From positions 1,426,001-1,490,000 of the forward strand of contig JARWSJ010000001.1 of assembly GCA_029906195.1 (NCBI GenBank): 64,000 nucleotides of DNA. The letters run 5' to 3'. Below the pieces are notes generated by a model that had not been told where the DNA came from, did not search any database, and worked only from the letters and a program-made list of their open reading frames with translations. This stretch comes from Chitinophagaceae bacterium 26-R-25 (GTDB lineage Bacteria; Bacteroidota; Bacteroidia; Chitinophagales; Chitinophagaceae). Each line of letters opens with the position of its first letter. Position 1 is the stretch's first letter. This document shows positions 34,093 to 43,973 of this stretch, one piece after another. The position numbers and the translations under genes were made by a program.

Positions 34093-36534
34093 ATGAGGAT
34101 ATGTTTTCTGTTGCTGTTTTTTATTGTTATTGACAAAACAAAAGTTGTAGCCCAACATTCATCTGGTCACTCAAGTGCTGCGTTGCAAAAAAATGCTGCG
34201 CCAGGAACACCAAAAGAAGGAAGATGGATCGCCTGGTCGAAAAAACCGGCCACCGCCTGGCAAGACGCATTCGTGACGGGCAATGGCCTTCACGGCATGA
34301 TGCAAACAGGTGAACCGGGAAAAGAACGACTCATTTGTGTTCATGAAGAATTGTTTCTAAGGGCCTGGGATCGCAACAAAATAGCAGTAGCAAATATTGC
34401 AAACCTTTTACCACAGGTTAGACAACTGGCAAACGAAGATCATCTGGGCGAAGCTGCAAAACTCGCTTGCGATGAGGCCCGCAGACAACTGACGGCATTG
34501 GGCGCTCCGTTAGCATGGTCGGTCTCACCACATCCTGCGTTTGATTTAAACTTGCAAACACAAACAGAAGGAACAATAAAAAATTATCGCCGTCAACTGA
34601 ACATGGAAACCGGCGAAGCCACTACTTACTGGCAAGACAATAAAGGCGCAGTAGAACAGTCCGTTTTCTCCTCACGCATACATGATGTGAACGTGCTCCG
34701 CATTCGTGCACTTGCAGGTCAAAAATTATCAGTGGAATTAAGCCTTGACGAAACACCCGGAAGAACCGGCAAAATTCTTGGATCAAATGCCGACAGCCTG
34801 TTTCGCACAGTATCCAGCCACGCCGATGAAAAAGGATGGCTTAGCTATCATGCGCAATATGCAAAAGATTCCGGCGGATACGAAGGACTCGCACGGGTCA
34901 TCACCAATGGAACCGTTGCTGTTTCGCGCAATCACCTGCTGGTGAATGCAGCCAGTGAAATTCTTGTTATACTCCGCATCACCCCTTTACAATACGGTGC
35001 CACTACACAAAGAGCATTCGTACAAAATGAATTGTCTATACTGCCGCCATCGTACGAAGCATTGTTTCTGCCACATGCAAAAGCGCATGCCATTATGTTC
35101 AATCGTGTATCGCTGAATTTGGGCGCTGCCGCTAAATGGAAAAGCACGCCAACAGAGGACATGCTTGCAGAAGCAGACACGAAAGGCATTACACCGCTTT
35201 TCCTGGAACAGATGCACGCTATGGGCAGGTATCTTCTTATTTCCTCGTCGGGAAAATATCCTCCTCCATTGCAAGGTATCTGGGGTGGTAGCTGGAACCC
35301 TGCATGGATTGGAGGTTTTGTTTTCGACTCCAATGTGAATCTCGCTATCTCAGCATTTTCAACAGGCGATCTTTCTGAATGTGCCGAATCATATTTTGGA
35401 TATGTCGAGCGACTGCTTCCTGCATGGAGACTCAATGCACGCAACTATTTGGGGTGCCGCGGTTTTCTTGTGCCTCACTACAGCGACCCTGAAAAAGGAT
35501 ATCTCAATCACTTCGATACCGACTATCCGTGGATGTACTGGCCATCCGGAGCGGGCTGGAACCTCATGCCGTTTTATGAGCATGGCATGATAACCGGCGA
35601 TACAGGTTTCCTTCATAAAAGAGTGTTGCCGCTTTATCTCGAGATGGCGCAGTTTTATGAAGACTATCTTGTAAAAGAAAAAGACGGCCATTATCATATT
35701 GCACCAGGCATTTCGCCTGAAAATAATGTGGGAGAAAACTCTACAACGCTGGCGAGAGATTGCACCATTGACATTGCAGTAGCAAAAGAAGTGTTTGACC
35801 ATTTGATCACCTTGGCAAAAATGTTCCACCTCGAAAAAAAGGACATTGCTAAGTGGCAGCAGTACCATGATAACATAGTGCCATACAGAATTAATGCAGA
35901 CGGCGCATTGGCAGAATGGGCGCCTTCATCGTATCCCGATAATTATGCGCATCGCCACAATTCGCACCTCTATGCTGTATTTCCGGGTACTGAATTTCTT
36001 CAACCAGGCGCTGATACAAACCTGCTGAATGCGGCACGTGTGGCACTTGAAAAACGCTTTCAGTTCAATACAGAGTCGGCGCATGGCCTCGTGCACATTG
36101 CGTTGATGGCAGCACGTTTGCATGACGCAGAAAAAGTATTGGCAAACCTTAATCGTTTCGCAAAAAGCAAATACGTATATACCGGGCTTTCTACTTCTCA
36201 TAATCCTGCACACGATATTTACAATCTGGATGCAGCGCTTAGCTTGCAGCGCTTGTTATCTGAATCAATAGTTTTCTCGCAGCCCGGCAGGCTTGAATTT
36301 TTGCCAGCCTGCGCAGCCGATTTTCCCGCCGGTACACTAACAGGACTGTGCATTCATGGAGGACATAAACTAAATATTACATGGGCAAATGGATCACTTG
36401 TAAACGCCGTTATAAGAGCAGGTGCAAATGACACTTGCACCGTTGTCTATAAGAACAAACAAAAAACAATCAAACTGATCGCCGGCAAACAGTATGTATT
36501 GAATGGAGAAATGAAACTCATTGCAGAAAAATAA
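34093..36534 (+). CDS. GH95-family glycosidase (alpha-L-fucosidase or alpha-L-galactosidase)
   Basis: ATG 34093 starts a signal peptide (ICFLLLFFIVI, cut after VVAQ); an earlier in-frame TTG is not needed. The 813-residue protein begins with the family opening PATAWQDAFVTGNGLHGMM. The central barrel has LQGIWGGSWNPAWIGGFVFD, the Asn pair SNVNL where GH95 enzymes hold the water-activating asparagines, and ISPENN with the probable acid Glu. The usual MNYWPA segment after the Asn pair is replaced by AISAFSTG, so activity may differ from classical alpha-1,2-fucosidases. It follows SusD in PUL2 and should act in the periplasm or at the surface. Confidence 0.85.
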   Translation: MRICFLLLFFIVIDKTKVVAQHSSGHSSAALQKNAAPGTPKEGRWIAWSKKPATAWQDAFVTGNGLHGMMQTGEPGKERLICVHEELFLRAWDRNKIAVANIANLLPQVRQLANEDHLGEAAKLACDEARRQLTALGAPLAWSVSPHPAFDLNLQTQTEGTIKNYRRQLNMETGEATTYWQDNKGAVEQSVFSSRIHDVNVLRIRALAGQKLSVELSLDETPGRTGKILGSNADSLFRTVSSHADEKGWLSYHAQYAKDSGGYEGLARVITNGTVAVSRNHLLVNAASEILVILRITPLQYGATTQRAFVQNELSILPPSYEALFLPHAKAHAIMFNRVSLNLGAAAKWKSTPTEDMLAEADTKGITPLFLEQMHAMGRYLLISSSGKYPPPLQGIWGGSWNPAWIGGFVFDSNVNLAISAFSTGDLSECAESYFGYVERLLPAWRLNARNYLGCRGFLVPHYSDPEKGYLNHFDTDYPWMYWPSGAGWNLMPFYEHGMITGDTGFLHKRVLPLYLEMAQFYEDYLVKEKDGHYHIAPGISPENNVGENSTTLARDCTIDIAVAKEVFDHLITLAKMFHLEKKDIAKWQQYHDNIVPYRINADGALAEWAPSSYPDNYAHRHNSHLYAVFPGTEFLQPGADTNLLNAARVALEKRFQFNTESAHGLVHIALMAARLHDAEKVLANLNRFAKSKYVYTGLSTSHNPAHDIYNLDAALSLQRLLSESIVFSQPGRLEFLPACAADFPAGTLTGLCIHGGHKLNITWANGSLVNAVIRAGANDTCTVVYKNKQKTIKLIAGKQYVLNGEMKLIAEK

Positions 36535-36599
36535 CTATACGAATGGCCCATACTAATTGCCGGTCATTACTACTTCAAAAACAAAAAACCAAGATAACA

Positions 36600-36609
36600 C
36601 AAACGTTTG
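36600..36609. promoter_or_regulatory. Palindromic operator candidate CAAACGTTTG (site 3)
   Basis: The palindrome lies in the 159-base gap before the GH35 gene, 84 bases from its ATG, in the same 15-base context as site 1. It suggests a separate internal promoter for the GH35-GH43-GH2 group. Confidence 0.6.
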
Positions 36610-36693
36610 CGCGACGCTTTCTAAATACCTGTCTATATATTTAAAGTTTGGTCGCCAAAGATTGAAAATAGAATAACTGATTTAACTACTAAA

Positions 36694-39033
36694 ATGAAAA
36701 AGATCCACCTACTGTTACTGGTATGTTTTTACTGCGCGCTTGCTATTGCACAGCCTCCACAAGTAAAGAGTACCAATACATTTGCCATTGGAAAAGAAAG
36801 TTTTCTATTAAATGGAAAACCATTTGTAATAAGATGCGGTGAAATGCACTTTGCCCGTGTGCCGCGTGAATACTGGCAGCACAGACTGCAAATGGCAAAA
36901 GCAATGGGCCTCAATACGGTTTGTGCTTATCTGTTCTGGAACGTACACGAACCCAAACCCAACGAATTTAACTGGAGTGATATGGCAGATGCAGCAGCAT
37001 TCTGCAAACTTGCTCAAGAGGCGGGGCTATACGTTATCCTTCGTCCCGGCCCTTACTCCTGCGCTGAGTGGGAGTTTGGCGGCTTCCCATGGTGGCTGTT
37101 AAAAAAGAAAGACATCAAGCTTAGGACACAGGACCCGTATTACCTTGAGCGTTGCAAAATTTATTTGAAAGAAGTTGGTCGCGTGCTGGCACCCTTGCAA
37201 ATTTCAAATGGTGGCAACATCATCATGACACAGGTGGAAAATGAATATGGTTCTTACGGAAATGATAAAGAATACATCGGAAAGATCAGGGATTACCTGG
37301 TAGAAGCGGGCTTCACCATTCCGTTGTTTACTTGCGATGGCCCTAGCCAGCTAAAGAGCGATGTTCGTGACGATATCTTTAGCGTCGTAAATTTTGGTGG
37401 CAACCCTCAGGAGAGTTTTAAATATTTGCGCAATATCCGTGCAGAAGGACCATTGATGTGCGGTGAATTTTATCCGGGCTGGTTCGATTCATGGGGCTCG
37501 AAGCACCACATGGGCTCCACTGCTGGTGTTGTAAGAGATATCAAATACATGCTCGATCAGAAAGCTTCGTTCAGTATTTACATGGCACATGGAGGCACCA
37601 GCTTTGGTTTGTGGTCAGGCGCGAACTGCCCGCCATTCCTGCCACAAACATCAAGCTATGATTATGATGCGCCCATTAGCGAAGCAGGTTGGACAACAGA
37701 TAAATTTTATGCGTTAAGAAAATTGTTCGGGCAATACCTCCAGGAAGGAGAAACATTACCGGAAGTGCCGGCTGCAAATCCAATGATCACAATTGCTCCG
37801 TTCAAAACAACAGAAATAGCACCACTGTTTTCAAATCTCCCTAAGTCCATCAATTCTGTTGAGATAAAGAATATGGAAGAATTTGACCAGGGATATGGTG
37901 CCATCTTATACAGAACAAAATTAACGGCAGACGCAAAGAATGTAGACTTGAACATCAAGGAAGTACATGACCTTGCCTATGTTTTTCTTAACGGAAAAAA
38001 AATAGCAACACTTGACAGAAGAAAAAATGAAAGCGTCTGCAAGCTGGCTTCCATTAAAAACGGCGACGTGCTCGACATACTTGTTGAAGCCATGGGCAGG
38101 GTAAACTACGGCGGTCACTTACATGACAGAAAAGGCATCACGCAAGGCGTAAACATTGCAGACGCAACTGGCAATAGCAAACCAGTGGAGAACTGGCAGG
38201 TATTTCCAATTGAGCTGCAGAACAATAGCGTTCCTGCTAATCTTAAATTCACTAAAGGCAGCAGCGACATGCCTGCTTTTCATAAAGGCACGTTCATAGT
38301 AAGTAAACCTGGAGATACATTCCTGGATGTTAGCAAATGGGGTAAAGGACTTGTTTGGGTAAACGGTCATTGCCTGGGCAGGTTCTGGAATGTTGGTCCA
38401 ACCCAAACCATGTACCTGCCTGGTCCGTGGTTAAAAGAAGGTACAAATGAAGTAGTGGTGCTGGATTACACAGGTGCAGGCAAAAATACTTTACAAGGCC
38501 TTGAGAAGCCGATCCTGGACAGCTTAACAGAAAAAGCATCAAACAAAAAACACAGAAAGGAAGGACAAACCCTGGATATCAGCAGTGCTACATCAACTTT
38601 CGAAGGTGCTTTTGCAAACGGCATTCAGTTACAAACGGTGAAATTCAATGCTGCAACAGAGGGAAGATTCTTTTGCATTCAAGCATTGAATTCGCAGAAT
38701 GGCAGACCTTATGCATCCATTGCCGAATTGTATTTGCAGGATGAAAAAGGCAAAGAGTTACCACGCTCCAAATGGAAGGTTGCTTATGCTGACAGTGAAG
38801 AGTTATCAGGCGAAGACGGCAAAGCAGATAATGTGTTCGATCTTCAAAGCACATCGATCTGGCACACAGAGTGGCAGGAAAAAGCCCCGAAATATCCGCA
38901 TTACCTTGTAATTGACCTCGGCAGCAGTCAAAAAATAAGCGGCTTCAAATACCTGCCAAGACAAGATGCAGATAATGGCAGAATAAAGGATTACAAAATA
39001 TTTATCAGCAATACAAAGTTTAAAGGTCTGTAG
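36694..39033 (+). CDS. GH35 beta-galactosidase with C-terminal F5/8-type carbohydrate-binding domain
   Basis: The 779-residue secreted enzyme has a signal peptide (cut after ALAIAQ, residue 19), a GH35 TIM barrel with the opening RCGEMHFARVPREYWQHRL, the acid/base Glu184 in VENEYGSYG and the nucleophile Glu258 in GPLMCGEFYPGWFDSWG. Beta-sandwich domains follow, and the last 140 residues resemble a discoidin-like CBM32 (TSIWHTEWQEK, HYLVIDLGSSQKISGFKYLP). It removes terminal beta-galactose from oligosaccharides, as expected for a pectin or xyloglucan side chain. Confidence 0.94.
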   Translation: MKKIHLLLLVCFYCALAIAQPPQVKSTNTFAIGKESFLLNGKPFVIRCGEMHFARVPREYWQHRLQMAKAMGLNTVCAYLFWNVHEPKPNEFNWSDMADAAAFCKLAQEAGLYVILRPGPYSCAEWEFGGFPWWLLKKKDIKLRTQDPYYLERCKIYLKEVGRVLAPLQISNGGNIIMTQVENEYGSYGNDKEYIGKIRDYLVEAGFTIPLFTCDGPSQLKSDVRDDIFSVVNFGGNPQESFKYLRNIRAEGPLMCGEFYPGWFDSWGSKHHMGSTAGVVRDIKYMLDQKASFSIYMAHGGTSFGLWSGANCPPFLPQTSSYDYDAPISEAGWTTDKFYALRKLFGQYLQEGETLPEVPAANPMITIAPFKTTEIAPLFSNLPKSINSVEIKNMEEFDQGYGAILYRTKLTADAKNVDLNIKEVHDLAYVFLNGKKIATLDRRKNESVCKLASIKNGDVLDILVEAMGRVNYGGHLHDRKGITQGVNIADATGNSKPVENWQVFPIELQNNSVPANLKFTKGSSDMPAFHKGTFIVSKPGDTFLDVSKWGKGLVWVNGHCLGRFWNVGPTQTMYLPGPWLKEGTNEVVVLDYTGAGKNTLQGLEKPILDSLTEKASNKKHRKEGQTLDISSATSTFEGAFANGIQLQTVKFNAATEGRFFCIQALNSQNGRPYASIAELYLQDEKGKELPRSKWKVAYADSEELSGEDGKADNVFDLQSTSIWHTEWQEKAPKYPHYLVIDLGSSQKISGFKYLPRQDADNGRIKDYKIFISNTKFKGL

Positions 39034-39078
39034 CAGTTAGTGCTACAGACTTCATTAATCAAACACTTCTGAAGTGCC

Positions 39079-40683
39079 ATGTATAAAAAGCTATTAGTGG
39101 TAATGGCCACATTTCTTATGTTGTCATCATTTGCGAAAATTGTTGCGCAGCAAAAATCAACGCAAAAATGGACAGCAGATAACGGTGATGGCACATATAA
39201 AAATCCGATGCTTTGGGGGGATTGGCCCGACCCTGACATCATTCGTGTAGATGATGATTTCTATTTCATTTCAACCAGCATGCATTACGTTCCGGGTTGC
39301 CCCATATTGCATTCCAAAGATTTGGTGAACTGGGAAATGGCGAGCTACGCGGTGGACCATTACACAGAGGATGAACGCTACAATTTGCAAGGCGGAAATA
39401 TGTATTTGCATGGCTCATGGGCTGCAACCATCAGGCATCACAATGGTTTATTTTATGTTGGTTTTTGCACACCCAATTGGGGCAAGGAAAAAGGTAACTT
39501 CTCTATTTGCACGGCAAAAAATATCAAAGGCCCATGGACAAGAACCATATTCCCTGAATATCTCTACGATCCGGGATTGTTCTTTGACGATGATGGAAAA
39601 GTGTATGTGGTGCATGGCCAGGGAACTTTGTATCTAACAGAGTTAAATGCAGATGCACTTTCTGTAAAATCAAAACCTGTAAAAGTATGGGACAAGCGCT
39701 TCAACCTCGATGCTACACTGGGCGGCGGCTATGGCATAGAAGGCTCTCACATGTACAAGATCAATGGTAAATACTACATCACTTGTGCTGGCGGTGGAAC
39801 TGAAGGCTGGCAGGTATGTTTGCGTTCAGATAGTTTGCATGGGCCTTACGAACACAAGATCATTGCAAAAGATGATTGTGGCTATCCCGGCAACGGACTT
39901 CACCAAGGTGGATTGGTACAGTTGAAAGATGGAAGCTGGTGGTTCATCATCATGCAGGACAGGGGCGCTATTGGACGAGTGCCACACCTCGAACCTGTTG
40001 AATGGAAAGATGGCTGGCCAATGATTGGCGAAAACGGAAATGGCAAAGGCGTTGCAACTCATAAAAAACCAATTGACGGAAATAAAAAGAGCATAATCCC
40101 GGCCACCACAGATGAGTTTGACAAACCGCAACTTGGTCTGCAATGGCAGTGGAACCACAATCCCGATAATGCGTCATGGTCATTGACAGAAAAAAAAGGG
40201 TACATGCGGTTACATGCATCAATTGCAACTGATCTCACCACTGCGCGAAACACGCTCACGCAAAGAGTTCAGGGGCCTTATTCGGAAGCTACCGTAGAAC
40301 TGGATGTGGCAGGTTTGAAAGATGGTGACATCGCGGGGTTTGGCATTTTTCAATCGCCTTACGCATACATCGCTGTTAGAAAACAGGGAACGGAAAATAA
40401 TTTGATCATGGTGAACAACGGCGCAGTGATCGACAGCATCGCACATTTCTCATCAAAAAAAGTGTGGCTGAAAGCAACCGCAACAGACAAAGGTTTCGAA
40501 GGAAATTTTTTCTACAGCACAGATGGAAAGAAATTCAGGCCATTTGGCAACGTACTCAAAATGGCATTGGGTTATGATTGGACCGCCAATCGATTTGCGC
40601 TGTTAAACTTCAGCACAACACAAAATGGTGTAGGTGGTTATGCAGACTTTAATTGGTTCAGGTTTCAAGGTGTTAATGATTAA
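39079..40683 (+). CDS. GH43 glycosidase (beta-xylosidase/alpha-L-arabinofuranosidase type)
   Basis: The 534-residue secreted enzyme has a signal peptide (cut after KIVAQ, residue 24) and a five-bladed beta-propeller with the three GH43 acids: Asp in WPDPDIIRVDD (base), Asp in YLYDPGLFFDDDG (pKa modulator) and Glu in GIEGSHMYK (acid). The C-terminal 180 residues form a beta-sandwich of the beta-xylosidase C-terminal type (LTQRVQGPYSEATVEL). It sits between GH35 and GH2 with short gaps, in one transcription unit. Confidence 0.93.
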   Translation: MYKKLLVVMATFLMLSSFAKIVAQQKSTQKWTADNGDGTYKNPMLWGDWPDPDIIRVDDDFYFISTSMHYVPGCPILHSKDLVNWEMASYAVDHYTEDERYNLQGGNMYLHGSWAATIRHHNGLFYVGFCTPNWGKEKGNFSICTAKNIKGPWTRTIFPEYLYDPGLFFDDDGKVYVVHGQGTLYLTELNADALSVKSKPVKVWDKRFNLDATLGGGYGIEGSHMYKINGKYYITCAGGGTEGWQVCLRSDSLHGPYEHKIIAKDDCGYPGNGLHQGGLVQLKDGSWWFIIMQDRGAIGRVPHLEPVEWKDGWPMIGENGNGKGVATHKKPIDGNKKSIIPATTDEFDKPQLGLQWQWNHNPDNASWSLTEKKGYMRLHASIATDLTTARNTLTQRVQGPYSEATVELDVAGLKDGDIAGFGIFQSPYAYIAVRKQGTENNLIMVNNGAVIDSIAHFSSKKVWLKATATDKGFEGNFFYSTDGKKFRPFGNVLKMALGYDWTANRFALLNFSTTQNGVGGYADFNWFRFQGVND

Positions 40684-40692
40684 TGTATAAAA

Positions 40693-43600
40693 ATGAAAGG
40701 CAGTTTTCTTGTAAAAAGAATTCGTGAAGCCGCGGTTCGTGTCTCCACGAACCGCGAGAATGCATGGATCGCGAAGACACGAACCATGGCTTTAGTTTGG
40801 ACATTATGTGTATTGAACTTCTCTTTCGCTGTTGGTCAAGTCAATTCAACTGACTCCAAAAAAGAAGCAGGCACAAGAACAGTGTTAAACTTTAATACAC
40901 GTTGGGCATTTTACAGAAACGATGTTCCACATGCAGCGGCCGTTGACTATAATGATAAAGACTGGTATGCTGTAACTGTGCCGCATGTAATGAGACTTGA
41001 AAAAAAACACAACGGCGGAAACCAGTCATATCAGGGTATTGGTTGGTATCGCAGATATTTCAAAGTGCCTTCTTCTTTCAAAGACAAAAGACTAACCATT
41101 TGCTTCGACGGTGTGCAAATGAATTGCGACGTGTTTTTGAATGGCGAAAAAGTCTGCACACATAATGGCGGCTACATGGGCTTTGTAATAGACATCTCTG
41201 ACAAAGTAAAGTTTGATCGTGACAATGTTTTGGCAGTTCGCGTGAGCAACTTAAACGACCCGCAAACACCACCGGGAAAACCACAGGCAAAGCTTGACTT
41301 CAATTACTACGGAGGTATTTACCGCGATGTGAAATTGGTTGCAACAAGTAAGTTGTACATATCAGACCCTTTAGAAGCGAATAAAATTGCGGGCGGAGGA
41401 TTGTTTGTTACTTACTCCAAAGTAACAAAAGAATATGCTGAAGTAAATATCAAAACACATGTTGTAAATAATTTCGCCACGGCGCAGCAAGTAAAACTAG
41501 TCACCACTATAAAAGACAAAAACAATAGAGAGGTTGCACAAAGTATTGTATCAAATACTGTTCAGCACGAGCAGGAATTTGTTCAAAATATTTCTATGAA
41601 CAACCCATCACTCTGGCACCCTGATCATCCCTATTTGTACCACATTGTTTCCAACGTGTATGTTGATAACAAATTAGTGGATGATAAAATTACCAACATC
41701 GGGGTCCGTACCATTTCTTTTACTTCACCTTCCGGTAAAGCTGACGGGTTTTATATAAATGGCGAAAAGCTTTACCTGCGCGGAGCAAACAGGCACCAGT
41801 GTTATCAAACCATTGGAGATGCTGCAACGAGCTCTATGCAGTACCGCGATGCCTTGCAGATAAAACGCGGAGGCTTCAATGCAGTAAGGGCAGCGCACTA
41901 TCCGCAATCGCCTGCTTTCTTAAACGCTTGTGATGAGCTAGGTTTGATGGTCATAGAGTGCGAACCGGGCTGGCAATTTTTCAGCAAAGATTCGGTTTTC
42001 ATTAATAGAACATTCAAAGACATCAGGGAAATGATCCGCAGGGACCGCAACCGGCCGTCTGTTTTTCTATGGGAAACATCATTGAATGAATCGCCGACGC
42101 CTGCGACGTGGGCGAAAAAAGCTGTTGCAATTGCGCACGAAGAAATGCCAAACAATCAGATGTTTACGGCAGATGACTTTTTTGCCAACGGCAGCAAATG
42201 CTATGATGTGTCTTACAAAGTCATCAATGAGGACGGCTCCGACCCGATGCCGCAAATGCCCGTGATTACACGCGAGTGGGGCGATACATGGATCGCAAAT
42301 CCCGCGAAGGAAAACGGTTTGCGGGCATCAAGAATGTACACAGAAAAAGGCCTGATCAATCAATGCATACTCCGGCAAAACGCATTGAACGGCACCATGC
42401 TGGAAGAAGAAGGCGGTTATTGGGATCATGCGAAACTGGACGCCAACGATCGCATGACAGGATATTTCTTGTGGAGCTTTAATGATGTGACAAGAGGCTC
42501 TGATCCTATAACTGCATTTTGCGGAGTGGTAGATGCAGATCGCTATGAAAAATTTGGCTTCTATCAATTGAAGGCGATGCAAAGCGCTCGCAATGCCAAT
42601 TACGGCCCAATGGTTTTCGTTGCAAGCTTTAACAACCGCCCCGATATCGACACCAGCATCATCGTTTTTTCTAATTGCGACAAGGTAAAGTTTTATAGAA
42701 ACAAACGGTTCATCAAAGAAATATCACGTGAAGAAAATGCAGCAACAGCGCCATTTGTAGCGGCCAAAGGAGGAAGTCCATATTTTCGTTTCGATGTAAA
42801 AACATATGAAACAGGCGAGCTTAAAGCCGAAGGTTGGATGGATGGAAAATGTGTCGCTGTACATACTATTGCGACGCCAGGTGTTGCCGATCATTTGGAG
42901 ATCGTATTGGATGATAGCGGCATAAAACCTGTAGCAGACGCAGTGGACATGATTCCATTTCATGTCAAGGTTTGTGACAAGAATGGAACACTTGTATCAA
43001 ACAGTGAACCGTTCAGCAACTATTCAATTCACCTGGATGTAAGCGGTGCAGGATCACTCATCGGCGCAAATATTGCAAGGGTAGAAGCGACCATACAACA
43101 CACTGAAGGTGGCATTGGCTATGGCATCATTCGTACAACGGGAAAAGCAGGAAATATTATTATAACGGCAACATCGGATAATTTGAAGTCTGTCAAAAGA
43201 GTAATTACAACCATCAAAAGCAACGAACAGTTTGTGCAGGACGGCAAGCACTCTGCATGGCAAACAGAAAAAGAAAATGATGTGGTGAGCAAAGAAGAAA
43301 GTAGTGGAGCAAATGAGCAGCTTGTTAAACTCACACCTTCAATGCTCAAATTGAATAGAGATAAACTCTCTGCAGGCATCGAAAAAATAATAGATGGCAA
43401 CTATTCAACCGTGTGGATCGATGAAAGTAAAATTGCTCCGGTCGAATTGACAATTGATCTCGAAAAACAACACAATGTAAATGGATTTAGAATCGTGTGG
43501 GGAAAAGATAGTGACTGGTATACTTACAGCTTATTGGTTTCCGCTGATGGCAAGGAATGGCAAACAGAAATTGACAACATGAAAAGCTCAGGACAGGAAT

Positions 43601-43731
43601 ACAAACAATTGCCATTCAAACATCATAGCATGAGGTATGTCCGGCTAATACTTGCCGGTGTTCAATCTTTGCAAAGCAAGATCGCAATTAAAGAGTTCGA
43701 GTTAATTGCTGGTGATGGAGACATTCACTAA
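40693..43731 (+). CDS. GH2 glycosidase (beta-galactosidase-like) with C-terminal F5/8-type domain
   Basis: The 1012-residue frame starts nine bases after the GH43 stop. Residues 10-31 are encoded by a palindromic repeat, and a normal signal peptide (MALVWTLCVLNFSFAVGQ) begins only at Met32 (ATG 40786), so either start may be used. The GH2 sugar-binding domain (about 60-220), immunoglobulin-like domain and TIM barrel follow, with acid/base Glu in LWETSLNES and nucleophile Glu in VITREWGDT. A bacterial Ig-like segment and a discoidin-like domain (about 890-1005, VNGFRIVWGKDSDWYTY) close it. The exact sugar (galactose, glucuronate or other) is open. Confidence 0.9.
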   Translation: MKGSFLVKRIREAAVRVSTNRENAWIAKTRTMALVWTLCVLNFSFAVGQVNSTDSKKEAGTRTVLNFNTRWAFYRNDVPHAAAVDYNDKDWYAVTVPHVMRLEKKHNGGNQSYQGIGWYRRYFKVPSSFKDKRLTICFDGVQMNCDVFLNGEKVCTHNGGYMGFVIDISDKVKFDRDNVLAVRVSNLNDPQTPPGKPQAKLDFNYYGGIYRDVKLVATSKLYISDPLEANKIAGGGLFVTYSKVTKEYAEVNIKTHVVNNFATAQQVKLVTTIKDKNNREVAQSIVSNTVQHEQEFVQNISMNNPSLWHPDHPYLYHIVSNVYVDNKLVDDKITNIGVRTISFTSPSGKADGFYINGEKLYLRGANRHQCYQTIGDAATSSMQYRDALQIKRGGFNAVRAAHYPQSPAFLNACDELGLMVIECEPGWQFFSKDSVFINRTFKDIREMIRRDRNRPSVFLWETSLNESPTPATWAKKAVAIAHEEMPNNQMFTADDFFANGSKCYDVSYKVINEDGSDPMPQMPVITREWGDTWIANPAKENGLRASRMYTEKGLINQCILRQNALNGTMLEEEGGYWDHAKLDANDRMTGYFLWSFNDVTRGSDPITAFCGVVDADRYEKFGFYQLKAMQSARNANYGPMVFVASFNNRPDIDTSIIVFSNCDKVKFYRNKRFIKEISREENAATAPFVAAKGGSPYFRFDVKTYETGELKAEGWMDGKCVAVHTIATPGVADHLEIVLDDSGIKPVADAVDMIPFHVKVCDKNGTLVSNSEPFSNYSIHLDVSGAGSLIGANIARVEATIQHTEGGIGYGIIRTTGKAGNIIITATSDNLKSVKRVITTIKSNEQFVQDGKHSAWQTEKENDVVSKEESSGANEQLVKLTPSMLKLNRDKLSAGIEKIIDGNYSTVWIDESKIAPVELTIDLEKQHNVNGFRIVWGKDSDWYTYSLLVSADGKEWQTEIDNMKSSGQEYKQLPFKHHSMRYVRLILAGVQSLQSKIAIKEFELIAGDGDIH
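40720..40785. repeat. Palindromic repeat inside the 5' end of the GH2 gene
   Basis: CGCGGTTCGTG (40731-40741) pairs perfectly with CACGAACCGCG (40746-40756) around a 4-base loop. A further arm AGACACGAACC (40775-40785) can pair with GGTTCGTGTCT (40734-40744). The element separates the start codon MKGSFLVKR from the hydrophobic signal core and is read through in frame. Confidence 0.65.
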
Positions 43732-43748
43732 CGATAGTTCAAGAAGAA

Positions 43749-43829
43749 TTGTTAGTTGTTGGTTGTTAGTTGTTAGCGTTCAATTTCAAATGTTCGTGAT
43801 TAAAGTCTAACAACTAACAACCAACAACT
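43749..43829. repeat. Stuttered inverted repeat, TTGTTAGTTG family (copy 1)
   Basis: Left arm 43749-43777 (TTGTTAGTTGTTGGTTGTTA) and right arm 43807-43829 (CTAACAACTAACAACCAACA) are complementary. It lies just after the GH2 stop. A second copy is at 51431-51534. Confidence 0.8.
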
Positions 43830-43973
43830 TTCTACCTAATAACTATTGGATAACAACCGAACAGGACGGAGCAAGACGCGGAATTTCTTCGAGATCAGTA
43901 TTTTAGCTTACCGGAGACTGCGTATGCAGATTGATCCGGCAAAGATTTGCATACCAAATACGCTTAAAAGCAT

